Numbered from the stretch's first letter, positions 1 to 6,500 are shown. The stretch is DNA of 12,499 nt from an uncultured Eggerthellaceae bacterium (GCA_946618265.1 CAMOLA010000060.1:1-12499), one strand, 5' to 3'. Notes: generated from the sequence alone by a model not told the origin. Numbers and translations are program-made.

Positions 1-52
1 CTTGGCTTCGGCTAAACCTAAATGGTTCTTCAAGCACTGGAAGAATGCACGG

Positions 53-72
53 GGGCAAGCTAAAGCTTGCCC
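53..72. repeat. Short perfect hairpin (8-bp stem, TAAA loop)
   Basis: GGGCAAGC (53-60) and GCTTGCCC (65-72) are exact reverse complements around the loop TAAA. There is no T-run after it on either strand, so it is not a standard intrinsic terminator. It lies next to a second palindrome at 82-106 and downstream of the 14-base motif shared with the mobile element at 4308-4468. It may be part of a related element cut by the window edge. Confidence 0.6.
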
Positions 73-81
73 GGTCTCGCT

Positions 82-106
82 GAAAACGAGCCACTGGCTC
101 GTTTTC
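82..106. repeat. 25-bp perfect palindrome
   Basis: Twelve-base arms GAAAACGAGCCA (82-93) and TGGCTCGTTTTC (95-106) flank one central C at 94. Short outer complementarity, CCCGG at 70-74 with CCGGG at 106-110, would extend the stem across a small bulge. Its role is unknown. It lies outside any gene and could be a REP-like element or the remains of a terminator for a gene to the left of the window. Confidence 0.6.
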
Positions 107-221
107 CGGGCGCTCGACCCCTGCAGAATCGCTCACGCGCATGGGTCCCGCCGGCTTGGCGTAATGGCATCAACCCCGGAGACCCGCTTCACTCGTCATG
201 CGGTTCTGTTAACAGGTTCGG

Positions 222-250
222 CGATGTGTTACCTTGCGCGTTTCACATCG
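222..250. promoter_or_regulatory. Candidate operator: CGATGTG-N15-CACATCG
   Basis: Seven-base arms at 222-228 and 244-250 are exact reverse complements, with centres 22 bp apart, about two helical turns. That fits a dimeric regulator reading one face of the DNA. The site lies about 180 bp upstream of the molybdoenzyme start. Catechol dehydroxylase operons in Eggerthellaceae are known to be substrate-induced, so an activator site is plausible, but no regulator gene is visible and the match may be chance. Confidence 0.3.
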
Positions 251-428
251 GGGGGAAAGTCCCGAATCGAGGTCAAAAGGAAGCGTTTCGAAAATTGTCC
301 GCACGCTCTGAGGCCGATAACCTTTCATGCTAGAGGGATTCGCGGGCTCTGGCGCGCTTGTGCGCTGTTTGTCCTGCGAAAACGGGGGTGAAACCCCCTT
401 CAACGAGCGAGAGAGAGGAGATCGGGGC

Positions 429-3116
429 ATGAGTGCTATGGATGGATTGACCACCACCACACAAAGCATCGCGAGCGGCGGCACGGGCGGCGATCCGACT
501 GCGGTAGACAGCAAGGACGGCAAGATCGTTCGCATCCGCCCGATGCACATCGACGAGCACTATACCGAAGAAGAGCTCGCCGAGTCCATGTGGGAGCTAG
601 AGGTCGATGGGAAGAAGCTGCGTCCCGAGATGAAGGCGGCGCCGAACTATATGGCGCTGGCCTACAAGCAGCGCGTCTACTCCAAGAACCGCGTAATGAA
701 GCCGCTGAAACGCGTCGACTGGGAGCCGGGTGGCGATCCGGCCAAGATCAACGCGGCCAACCGCGGCAAATCGAAGTTCGTTGAGATTAGCTGGGACGAG
801 GCGCTCGACATCATGGAAAGCGAGCTGCGCCGCGTCATCGACAAGTACGGCCCCTACACGGTGCTCTGCGTTGGCGAGGATGGTCATCGCGAGTCCAAGG
901 ACTTGCATGCGGGCGGCGGCATGCATGCGACCGTCATGGACAAGCTGGGCGGTTACACGCGCGAGACGCGCACCCCCGACTCGGTCGAGGGCTGGTACTG
1001 GGGCGCTAAGCATTTCTGGGGTTCGGGCTTCAACCATGGGGGCGGTCTGATCGCGCCCCCGCAAAACAACTATTCCAACTGGAACGTCGTGAAGGACGTC
1101 ACCGAGAACGCCGACCTGCTGTTGTTCGACGCGGGCGACTGGGAGCTCACGCAGAACTACGGCTCGATGTTCTTCTCGCGCCTGCTGAAGTACTGGGAGC
1201 AGCTCGGAAAAGAGTTCGTGTCGGTCGACCCGTTCTGCAACTACACGGCCGTGTGCCACAAGGACGTCAAGTGGATTCCAATCCTGCCGAACACCGACGC
1301 AGCGTTTAACTTCGGCGTCATGTACACGATGATCGACGAGGGCATCTACGACAAGGATTTCATCGACACGCACTCGATCGGATTCGACAAAGTCGTCGAT
1401 TACATCATGGGTAAAGAAGACGGCGTGCCGAAAGACCCGAAGTGGGCGGCCGAGCGCTGCGGCGTTCCGGCGCATACCATCAAGGCGTTCGCGCGCAATA
1501 TCTGCAAGAAGCGCGCCTCGCACGTCATGTACAGCTCGGGCGCCATCAAGACGCCGTACAGCCACGAACCCGGCCGAACGGCCGCCTACATGCTGGCCAT
1601 GCAGGGCATGGGCAAGCCTGGCGTGCAGCAGCTGCACCTCGAGGCCACGAGCATGGGCAAGGAGCGCATTGCTGCGTCGTCGACCCGTCCGTTCAGCATG
1701 CTCAACCACTGCCGCATGTTCTTCCCGACCGCCCAGTCGCTGCCGCGCACCGAGATCGCCACCGCGCTCACGAAGGGCGAGGTCAAGTGGTGGGGCAGCC
1801 CCTGCATCGTCTACGTTACCACCGAAGAGCAGTTTCAGGAGTTCAACTACCCGGCCGACCCGCAGAAGGCGCTCGCCATGCAGCAGGCCATGGCCGCTCG
1901 CATGGGCGTGGAGCCGCCGACCGAGGCCCCCAAAATCTCCAAGGTGCACATGCTGTGGTCTGAGAAGCCCTGCAATATGAACTGCTGGAACGGCGGTTTC
2001 GAATTCCAGGATGCCATCCGCACCGACGAGGTGGAGTTCTTCGTGACCAATCACCAGTGGATGGAGAACGACTCGCTGTTCGCCGACCTCGTGCTGCCCG
2101 TGACCACGTGCCTGGAAGATGACGATACCATGGGCGCATCGATGACCGTGCAGCTGCGCTATGCCGCCTACACGCCGCATGCGTGCGACCGCGTGGGCGA
2201 GTCGAAATCCGACTGGGAGATCGCACTCGACGTGCTCGATCGGTTCGGCAAACGCGAAGAGCTCGATCGCGGCCTCACCACCGAGGAATGGCTGAAGTTC
2301 GGGTTCGACCAGTCGCGCCTGACCGAGGAAACGACCTGGGAGAACTTGAAGGAGAAGGGCTTCTATTACCCGAAGCTCGAGGAAAACTGGCGCGACGAGC
2401 TGCCCGGCATGCGCGGCTTTTATGACGACCCCGAGAACTATCCGCTCGACACGCCGTCTGGCAAGCTGGAATTCTATTCCGAGGCCCTCGCAACGAACTT
2501 CCCCGATGACAAGGAACGCCAGCCCATCGCCAAATGGATCGTCGGCGGCCCAGCCGAGGAAGGTTGGACGCACGACGAGAGCCTGTGGGGCGAGCGCTGC
2601 AAGACCTATCCGCTGCTCGTGACTGCCAACCCGGCGCGCTTCCGCGTGCACGTGCAGGGCGATGACATCGCCTGGTACCGCGAGATCGAGACGACGAAGG
2701 TCAAGGGGCCGGACGGCTACCTGTACGAGCCGCTGTGGATCAGCCCCGAAGATGCCGATGCGCGCGATATCAAGCAGGGTGACATCGTGAAGTTGTACAA
2801 CGAGCGCGGCATCATCCTGACAGGCGCCTACATCTCCGAGCGCGTCATGCCCGGCTCGGTCGTGGTGGCCAAGGGCTCGCGCGTCGACCCGATTGCCCCG
2901 CACATCGACCGCGGCGGTGCCATCAATCTAATCAGCCCGCAGGCCACCGTTTCGAAGCACTGCAAGGGCTTCGCCGTCACCGGTTATCTGGCCGAAGCTG
3001 AAAAGCTTTCCCAGGAAGAGTACGACAGCTGGAAGCGAGAGTATCCCGAGGCGTTCGAGCGCGACTACGACCCCGGCGCGGGCATCACGCGCGATGCGTG
3101 GGTAGTCAAACAGTAG
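429..3116 (+). CDS. Molybdopterin oxidoreductase catalytic subunit, pyrogallol transhydroxylase / catechol dehydroxylase-like
   Basis: This 895-residue protein is a DMSO-reductase-family molybdenum enzyme. It resembles the large subunit of Pelobacter acidigallici pyrogallol-phloroglucinol transhydroxylase and the catechol dehydroxylases of gut Eggerthellaceae, which remove or move ring hydroxyls. The segment PDSVEGWYWG places Asp184-Ser185 where the transhydroxylase has its catalytic Asp and Mo-ligating Ser. His153 lies about 32 residues earlier, near the position of its active-site His. MQGMGKPG and the C-terminal cofactor-binding domain (about 770-880) also fit. There is no N-terminal cysteine Fe-S motif, as in transhydroxylase, and no Tat signal, so the enzyme should be cytoplasmic. 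The start at 429 follows AGGAG by 8 bases; an in-frame upstream extension to 327 lacks a ribosome site. The family call is strong; the substrate is unknown. Confidence 0.88.
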   Translation: MSAMDGLTTTTQSIASGGTGGDPTAVDSKDGKIVRIRPMHIDEHYTEEELAESMWELEVDGKKLRPEMKAAPNYMALAYKQRVYSKNRVMKPLKRVDWEPGGDPAKINAANRGKSKFVEISWDEALDIMESELRRVIDKYGPYTVLCVGEDGHRESKDLHAGGGMHATVMDKLGGYTRETRTPDSVEGWYWGAKHFWGSGFNHGGGLIAPPQNNYSNWNVVKDVTENADLLLFDAGDWELTQNYGSMFFSRLLKYWEQLGKEFVSVDPFCNYTAVCHKDVKWIPILPNTDAAFNFGVMYTMIDEGIYDKDFIDTHSIGFDKVVDYIMGKEDGVPKDPKWAAERCGVPAHTIKAFARNICKKRASHVMYSSGAIKTPYSHEPGRTAAYMLAMQGMGKPGVQQLHLEATSMGKERIAASSTRPFSMLNHCRMFFPTAQSLPRTEIATALTKGEVKWWGSPCIVYVTTEEQFQEFNYPADPQKALAMQQAMAARMGVEPPTEAPKISKVHMLWSEKPCNMNCWNGGFEFQDAIRTDEVEFFVTNHQWMENDSLFADLVLPVTTCLEDDDTMGASMTVQLRYAAYTPHACDRVGESKSDWEIALDVLDRFGKREELDRGLTTEEWLKFGFDQSRLTEETTWENLKEKGFYYPKLEENWRDELPGMRGFYDDPENYPLDTPSGKLEFYSEALATNFPDDKERQPIAKWIVGGPAEEGWTHDESLWGERCKTYPLLVTANPARFRVHVQGDDIAWYREIETTKVKGPDGYLYEPLWISPEDADARDIKQGDIVKLYNERGIILTGAYISERVMPGSVVVAKGSRVDPIAPHIDRGGAINLISPQATVSKHCKGFAVTGYLAEAEKLSQEEYDSWKREYPEAFERDYDPGAGITRDAWVVKQ

Positions 3117-3144
3117 TCGGGCTTATAACGAGAGAGGACGAGAA

Positions 3145-3948
3145 ATGAAGGGATTCCTGATCGATGTCAGCAGGTGCGTCGGATGTCATGCTTGCCAGAT
3201 TGGCTGCAAGGACGAGCACTGTGGGAACTGCTGGATGCCCTATGCGCAAGAGCAGCCCAACTCCGGTCAGTTCTGGCTGAAGGTGAACCAGAAGGAGCGC
3301 GGCCAGCGCCCGCAGGTCAAGGTGAGCTATATTCCCACGCCGTGCATGCACTGCGAGAACGCGCCATGCGAGAAGGCGGCCAAGGACGGCGCGGTCTACC
3401 ATCGCGAGGACGGGCTGGTCATCATCGACCCGGTGAAAGCCAAGGGCCAAAAGCAAATCGTGGATGCGTGCCCCTATCACAAGATTTTCTGGAACGAGGA
3501 GCTCGAGATTCCGCAGAAGTGCACCGGTTGCGCGCATCTGCTCGACGACGAGGATTCGCCGATCCGCGTGCCGCGCTGCATGGACAACTGTCCAGTCGGC
3601 GTCATCCAGTTTGGCGAGCTCGACGAGCTTGACCTCGAAGGAGCCGAGGTGCTGCACCCCGAATATGGCACCAGCCCGCACGTGTACTACAAGGGCCTGC
3701 CGAAGAAGTTCATCGCCGGCACCGTGTACACGCCCGAAGACGACGAGATCGTCGAAGGTGCCACGGTCGTGGCCGAGGCAGACGGTAGTCGTTTCGAGGC
3801 GACGACGAACAGTTGGGGAGATTTCTGGATTGACGATCTGCCGGACGCCGAGTTTACGGTGACCATCGCCAAGGACGGCAAGGAGAAGGTGCTTTCCGTT
3901 AGCACGATGGATGCGGACAGGGGCCTCGGCGACATCGCGTTCGCGTAA
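3145..3948 (+). CDS. Iron-sulfur electron-transfer subunit with C-terminal beta-sandwich domain, transhydroxylase small-subunit-like
   Basis: This 267-residue protein is the partner of the molybdenum subunit, starting 28 bases after its stop behind an AGAGG ribosome site. Cysteines at 11, 14, 17 and 21, then 67, 70, 75 and 109, then 126, 129, 145 and 149 make twelve ligands, enough for three [4Fe-4S] clusters, as in the transhydroxylase small subunit. Two extra cysteines sit at 26 and 29. Residues from about 190 to the end (GTVYTPEDDEIVEGATV and onward) form a carboxypeptidase-regulatory or transthyretin-like beta-sandwich, a diagnostic feature of the transhydroxylase small subunit that ordinary DMSO-reductase B subunits lack. 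No signal peptide or membrane anchor is present, so electrons probably come from a soluble donor. Confidence 0.9.
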   Translation: MKGFLIDVSRCVGCHACQIGCKDEHCGNCWMPYAQEQPNSGQFWLKVNQKERGQRPQVKVSYIPTPCMHCENAPCEKAAKDGAVYHREDGLVIIDPVKAKGQKQIVDACPYHKIFWNEELEIPQKCTGCAHLLDDEDSPIRVPRCMDNCPVGVIQFGELDELDLEGAEVLHPEYGTSPHVYYKGLPKKFIAGTVYTPEDDEIVEGATVVAEADGSRFEATTNSWGDFWIDDLPDAEFTVTIAKDGKEKVLSVSTMDADRGLGDIAFA

Positions 3949-3953
3949 GGCTG

Positions 3954-4238
3954 ATGGCTTCCGGGTCTGACAGGCAGCTGGAAGAGTGTCGGGGGGCTGA
4001 TTTCCCCCGGCGCTTTCCGACCGTGCACATCTGCTCGGTCGATTACGCGTGCCAAATACTCGTTGGCGAGGATGGACGCGAATATCGCGAGCTGCCCGAC
4101 AGCTCTTGGATCGAGATCGGTCCCGTGCGCGATGGCAGCGTGCGCTACTGGGGCAGCGGCTCGCATGCGGGCCACATCAATTTGCTGCCGCTCGCCTATT
4201 ACTCCGATGGAACATGGATTGACGTGCTGGGCGAATAG
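3954..4238 (+). CDS. Uncharacterised 94-residue protein, third gene of the molybdoenzyme operon
   Basis: The ATG lies 5 bases after the stop of the iron-sulfur subunit. AAGG overlapping that stop codon (3947-3950) can serve as ribosome site, implying coupled translation. A strong terminator follows 25 bases after the stop, so the gene belongs to the operon. The product is small, soluble and mildly acidic, with a central beta-rich pattern (YACQILVGEDGREYREL, then SSWIEIGPVRDGSVRYWG). It has no cysteine cluster motif, no membrane segment and no family I recognise. Position suggests an accessory role such as enzyme maturation, stability or substrate binding, but this is inference only. Confidence 0.65.
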   Translation: MASGSDRQLEECRGADFPRRFPTVHICSVDYACQILVGEDGREYRELPDSSWIEIGPVRDGSVRYWGSGSHAGHINLLPLAYYSDGTWIDVLGE

Positions 4239-4263
4239 CGTCTCCGTCACACGAAGCTGCTGA

Positions 4264-4307
4264 AAAACATGGGACGGCAATCAAAGACCCGTCCCATGTT
4301 TTGTTTT
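4264..4307 (+). terminator. Rho-independent terminator closing the molybdoenzyme operon
   Basis: AAAACATGGGACGG (4264-4277) pairs perfectly with CCGTCCCATGTTTT (4289-4302) across an 11-base loop, and the T-rich run TTTTGTTTT ends at 4307. It starts 25 bases after the stop of the 94-residue gene. The end of its T-run is also the left copy of the 7-bp direct repeat flanking the inserted element at 4308-4468. Confidence 0.88.
4301..4307. repeat. Direct repeat TTGTTTT, left copy (candidate target-site duplication)
   Basis: TTGTTTT at 4301-4307 recurs exactly at 4469-4475, immediately outside the 51-bp terminal inverted repeats. A short direct repeat bracketing an inverted-repeat element is the usual scar of transposition. 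The motif is low in complexity, so a chance match cannot be excluded. Confidence 0.55.
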
Positions 4308-4468
4308 GCTCTATGTTAAACCGACGTTGACACGGAACCGCCCCTGGCAGGTGGGGCGTTCGCTTGGCTTCGGCTAGCCTAGATGAATGGTTGAAGTTTG
4401 TGCCTGCAGGATCGTTCACGCCCCACCTGCCAGGGGCGGTTCCGTGTCAACGTCGGTTTAACATAGAG
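4308..4468. mobile_element. MITE-like element with perfect 51-bp terminal inverted repeats
   Basis: The arms 4309-4359 and 4418-4468 are exact reverse complements over all 51 positions, separated by a 58-base non-coding core. Each arm also contains a small internal hairpin (CGCCCC, 8 bases, GGGGCG). TTGTTTT lies directly outside both ends. No transposase is encoded, so the element would be non-autonomous and mobilised in trans. The core carries CTTGGCTTCGGCTA (4363-4376), identical to bases 1-14 of the window, which implies a repeat family. As RNA it would form a very stable 51-bp hairpin, so a processed or regulatory RNA is an alternative reading. Confidence 0.7.
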
Positions 4469-4475
4469 TTGTTTT
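4469..4475. repeat. Direct repeat TTGTTTT, right copy (candidate target-site duplication)
   Basis: This is the second copy of TTGTTTT. Joining the flanks without the element gives CATGTTTTGTTTTACAATTG, an intact terminator T-run running straight into the lipoprotein promoter region. Confidence 0.55.
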
Positions 4476-4480
4476 ACAAT
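4475..4480 (+). promoter_or_regulatory. Candidate -10 box TACAAT for the lipoprotein gene
   Basis: TACAAT lies 39 bases upstream of the ATG at 4520. A matching -35 would fall inside the right arm of the inserted element, where only a poor hexamer is present. If this is the promoter, the insertion replaced its original upstream sequence. Confidence 0.35.
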
Positions 4481-4519
4481 TGGCATCGAGCGGATGCTTC
4501 GTTAGAAAAGGAACGCGAC

Positions 4520-4993
4520 ATGAAAGAGCTCTTTACTCTGATGACGTCATTGGCGATGGCTGTTTTGCTGAGCGCTTGCACCCTGAGCTCGTTTGGAGTG
4601 ACGAACGAGGACAATGGCGTGCATGCCGTGGCCAAGGGCGGTGCGGATGGCGCGAGCGCCGGGAAGGTCGTCGTCGGCGACGGCGAGGGGCTGTGCATCA
4701 ACCACATTGTCAACAGGGGGTCGTTCCATGTGATGGCGACCGATGATATGGGCCGGGTTGTTTTCGACGAGGTCGTTACGGACAACGTCGCCGACTTGGT
4801 CGACGTCCAGGGCGAATTCGATGTCGAGATCAGCGCTGACAAGGCTGACGGCACGGTTGATGTCATCACCTACGACAAGGAAGCCCAGGCGCAAGCAGAC
4901 GCCACGCTCGACGATGCCGTGAAGAGCGCGACGGGCAAGACCGCCGAAGAGCTGGGGCTTTCGTCGAAGTCGTCGGATTCTGCGGCGAAGTAG
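4520..4993 (+). CDS. Small putative lipoprotein, function unknown
   Basis: The 157-residue product begins with a lipoprotein signal: a short charged start, a hydrophobic stretch, and lipobox LSAC with Cys20 as the lipidation site. The mature part is hydrophilic and acidic, with a beta-rich middle (about 55-120, containing VVGDGEGLCINHIVNRGSFHV) and an Ala/Ser/Lys-rich tail. It should be anchored on the outer face of the cytoplasmic membrane. I do not recognise a family. The start at 4520 follows AAAAGGAA by a normal spacing; an in-frame extension to 4364 would run through the inserted element's inverted repeat and displace the signal peptide, so it is rejected. Confidence 0.75.
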   Translation: MKELFTLMTSLAMAVLLSACTLSSFGVTNEDNGVHAVAKGGADGASAGKVVVGDGEGLCINHIVNRGSFHVMATDDMGRVVFDEVVTDNVADLVDVQGEFDVEISADKADGTVDVITYDKEAQAQADATLDDAVKSATGKTAEELGLSSKSSDSAAK

Positions 4994-5190
4994 CGGGCCA
5001 GTCCTCGCTTTTGGCAAGCCGCCGTGCAAGTTTTGCGCTCGTTTGCGTTTTCGGAATTGCCGAGCTGGGGAAATGTTCTTCAACGTGTAAAACAAGTGCA
5101 AAACGCATCGCGGCAGGGTTTGTTGCGCGATGGTGGTCGTGCGTTCGGGGTGCTTTCCTGCGATGTGCGCGATAGCGCGCGTGGTGCGCA

Positions 5191-5958
5191 TCAAGCGTCC
5201 TTGCGCATCCAATCCAAATCGTCGGGAATCGCGGGAGGCAGGCCGATCCGCCGTCTCACGTCGGTGGCCGTGCACCTTCCGCCATCGGCCTCGATCTGCC
5301 GCCACGCCAAAAGCCACGTCGAAAGTCGCTCGTCGCAAGCCTCGAACACATCGGTCAGCCATTCGGCGTTGAGCACCTGATAGCCGCCATCGCCTGCGGG
5401 GAGCAGCCCGCCGTCTCGCACGATCGTTTGCGCTACGGCAACGGTGCGTCGCACGTCATCGGCCAAGATGCGATACGGGCGGAACGTGTAGGCCGCTTCG
5501 AGCAGCTCGGGCGTCGCTTCGACGAGCATCGAAATGCCCAGCGTGCGTCCGAACAGGTCGAAGTCGCCCTGTTTTCCCTCGCGCAGCTCATCGCCTGTGG
5601 GGAGGTCGTGCGTTTGCCAATACGCGCGGAAGTTGCCGTTGTACACGCGGTCTGTCACCAGATGCGCCCACGCCCCGAGGACAAGGCTTTTGCCGACCGG
5701 CGACGAGGGGCTTCGTCGGGCGATGTACAGGTCCCAGAACCGATCGGCTTCGGGAATGGGTATCAAGTTGGCCGGCGCTGCATGCGTGATGCAGTAGTCG
5801 ATGCGAAACGAGGCGTCGGGAACCATGAATCCCACGTACACGTCAGGGACGTAGTTGCCGAAGAGGAACGCGTTTGCATCCTCGATGCCGAGCGCGCGGC
5901 CCTCATGCGCCTCAAGGAGTCGCTCGACGTGCGCGGTATGTATGTTCCAACTTGGCAT
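5191..5958 (-). CDS. Zinc-dependent phospholipase C-fold protein
   Basis: This 255-residue protein fits the zinc-dependent phospholipase C / S1-P1 nuclease-like fold found in many uncharacterised bacterial proteins. Candidate metal ligands are His7 and His10 near the start, GNYVPD (34-39), His59 in ITHAAP, and GAWAHLVTDRVYN with His99 and Asp103. No signal peptide is seen, so it is probably cytoplasmic, unlike secreted phospholipases. The real substrate is unknown. It is transcribed toward the lipoprotein gene and has no operon partner. A -10-like TATGAT lies on the minus strand at 5967-5972, only 8 bases before the ATG, which would give a nearly leaderless message if real. Confidence 0.75.
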   Translation of the reverse strand: MPSWNIHTAHVERLLEAHEGRALGIEDANAFLFGNYVPDVYVGFMVPDASFRIDYCITHAAPANLIPIPEADRFWDLYIARRSPSSPVGKSLVLGAWAHLVTDRVYNGNFRAYWQTHDLPTGDELREGKQGDFDLFGRTLGISMLVEATPELLEAAYTFRPYRILADDVRRTVAVAQTIVRDGGLLPAGDGGYQVLNAEWLTDVFEACDERLSTWLLAWRQIEADGGRCTATDVRRRIGLPPAIPDDLDWMRKDA

Positions 5959-6021
5959 GATGGCCTATCATACTCCATTCCCGTGCTTTTCCCGACGCTT
6001 CGTCTGCGGAAAGCATGAGGC

Positions 6022-6092
6022 CCGATGCGCGCGGGGGCGCACCGACCGAAAGGGAGACTCCCTTTCGGTCAGCGCGCCCCCGCGCGCATCGG
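6022..6092. repeat. 71-bp near-perfect palindrome with GGGA-GAC-TCCC core (REP-like)
   Basis: The dyad is centred on 6057. Arms 6022-6056 and 6058-6092 pair at all but two positions (6041/6073 and 6043/6071). The inner part GACCGAAAGGGAG / CTCCCTTTCGGTC belongs to the same family as the palindromes flanking nrdG. The outer part, rich in CG alternation (6024-6040 with 6074-6090), is unique to this copy. It lies between two minus-strand genes, just beyond the terminator of the upstream one. Confidence 0.85.
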
Positions 6093-6105
6093 CGGTTTTC
6101 GCCAC

Positions 6106-6131
6106 AAAAAAGGCCGTCCCGGAAGACGGCC
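6106..6131 (-). terminator. Rho-independent terminator of the small membrane protein gene
   Basis: On the minus strand GGCCGTC (6131-6125) and GACGGCC (6118-6112) form a 7-bp GC-rich stem with a 6-base loop, followed by six T (6111-6106). It ends the minus-strand gene that stops at 6158. Confidence 0.85.
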
Positions 6132-6157
6132 TCAAGCTTGTTGTTGGAATCGGGTCG

Positions 6158-6391
6158 TTAGGCGCTGGCGCCGCCGACGCGACGGAAGGTGCCCACCGTC
6201 GCGTAATCCGGCGTGCGAGGCTCTTCCTCGACCGTCCAGGATTCTGCCAGGGCTGCGTCTTCCTCGCGGGCGCTTGCCCAGCTGAAGGAAGCGCAATCCG
6301 CGACAAGCTCGTCATGCGTTTTCGCGATCGAAACCGCCTTGAGCGCAAAGACTACTACAAGCACTGCTACGAGTCCGATAATCTCTATCAT
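6158..6391 (-). CDS. Small single-pass membrane protein, function unknown
   Basis: The 77-residue product starts with one hydrophobic segment (about residues 3-22, IIGLVAVLVVVFAL and onward), then a polar, acidic tail (KTHDELVADC, then EEDAALAESWTVEEEPRTPDY). The start at 6391 follows AAGGAGG at good spacing; a longer frame to 6481 would include promoter sequence. It has its own promoter and terminator and is divergent from the LysR gene. I recognise no family. Confidence 0.7.
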   Translation of the reverse strand: MIEIIGLVAVLVVVFALKAVSIAKTHDELVADCASFSWASAREEDAALAESWTVEEEPRTPDYATVGTFRRVGGASA

Positions 6392-6431
6392 GAGGGCCTC
6401 CTTCTGTTGTCTGCCCGTTCCTGTGGCTCGT

Positions 6432-6460
6432 ATAGTAGCGTGTGGAAATATCATTTCCAA
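6432..6460 (-). promoter_or_regulatory. Sigma-70-type promoter for the small membrane protein
   Basis: On the minus strand, -35 TTGGAA (6460-6455) and -10 TACTAT (6437-6432) are separated by exactly 17 bp. The transcript would begin near 6425, giving a leader of about 35 bases with the AAGGAGG ribosome site. Confidence 0.65.
6443..6459. promoter_or_regulatory. 17-bp palindromic candidate operator between divergent genes
   Basis: TGGAAAT (6443-6449), ATC, ATTTCCA (6453-6459) is a perfect 7-3-7 palindrome. It overlaps the -35 box and spacer of the minus-strand promoter. LysR regulators usually bind dyad sites in the interval between their own gene and a divergent target, so this is a good candidate. 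It is G-N11-C rather than the classic T-N11-A at the matching positions. Confidence 0.45.
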
Positions 6461-6470
6461 ACTGTTATTA

Positions 6471-6500
6471 TTGGTACTCATTACAGGGAGTTTTTGTAAT
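6471..6500 (+). promoter_or_regulatory. Candidate promoter for the LysR gene
   Basis: TTGGTA (6471-6476) and TGTAAT (6495-6500) are separated by 18 bp, matching the sigma-70 consensus at 4/6 and 5/6. The transcript would start near 6507, about 60 bases before the ATG at 6566. Confidence 0.4.

Larger units (their letters stand above)
1..428. other. Non-coding leader region upstream of the molybdoenzyme operon
   Basis: No convincing gene lies here: the open frames lack usable ribosome sites and show no recognisable protein. Visible structures are a 14-base motif at 1-14 that recurs at 4363-4376, a tight hairpin at 53-72, a 25-bp palindrome at 82-106, a 10-bp palindrome CTGTTAACAG at 206-215, a spaced inverted repeat at 222-250, and a short hairpin GGGGGTGAAACCCCC at 384-398 just before the ribosome site AGGAG (416-420). 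The only promoter-like pair is weak (TTGTCC at 295-300, TAACCT at 318-323, 17-bp spacer). The regulator of the operon is not visible and may lie upstream of the window. Confidence 0.6.

Noticed and set aside
60..125. Possible tRNA-like stem-loops
   Set aside because: The hairpins do not fit a cloverleaf: no T-loop GTTCRA motif, no matching acceptor stem and no CCA end.
2..391. Open frame at the left edge
   Set aside because: Runs through hairpins and palindromes, has no recognisable protein and no ribosome site; treated as non-coding.
597..2903. Very long minus-strand open frame (768 codons) opposite the molybdoenzyme gene
   Set aside because: It is the antisense shadow of a GC-rich gene with strong third-position bias. 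The plus-strand product is a clear enzyme family member, while the minus product is rich in Arg, His and Val with no recognisable domain.
4547..5362. Minus-strand open frame overlapping the lipoprotein gene and the end of the phospholipase-fold gene
   Set aside because: It overlaps two better supported genes; its product shows no domain and is shadow-like in composition.
5428..6018. Plus-strand open frame opposite the phospholipase-fold gene
   Set aside because: Antisense shadow; the minus frame carries the metal-ligand motifs.
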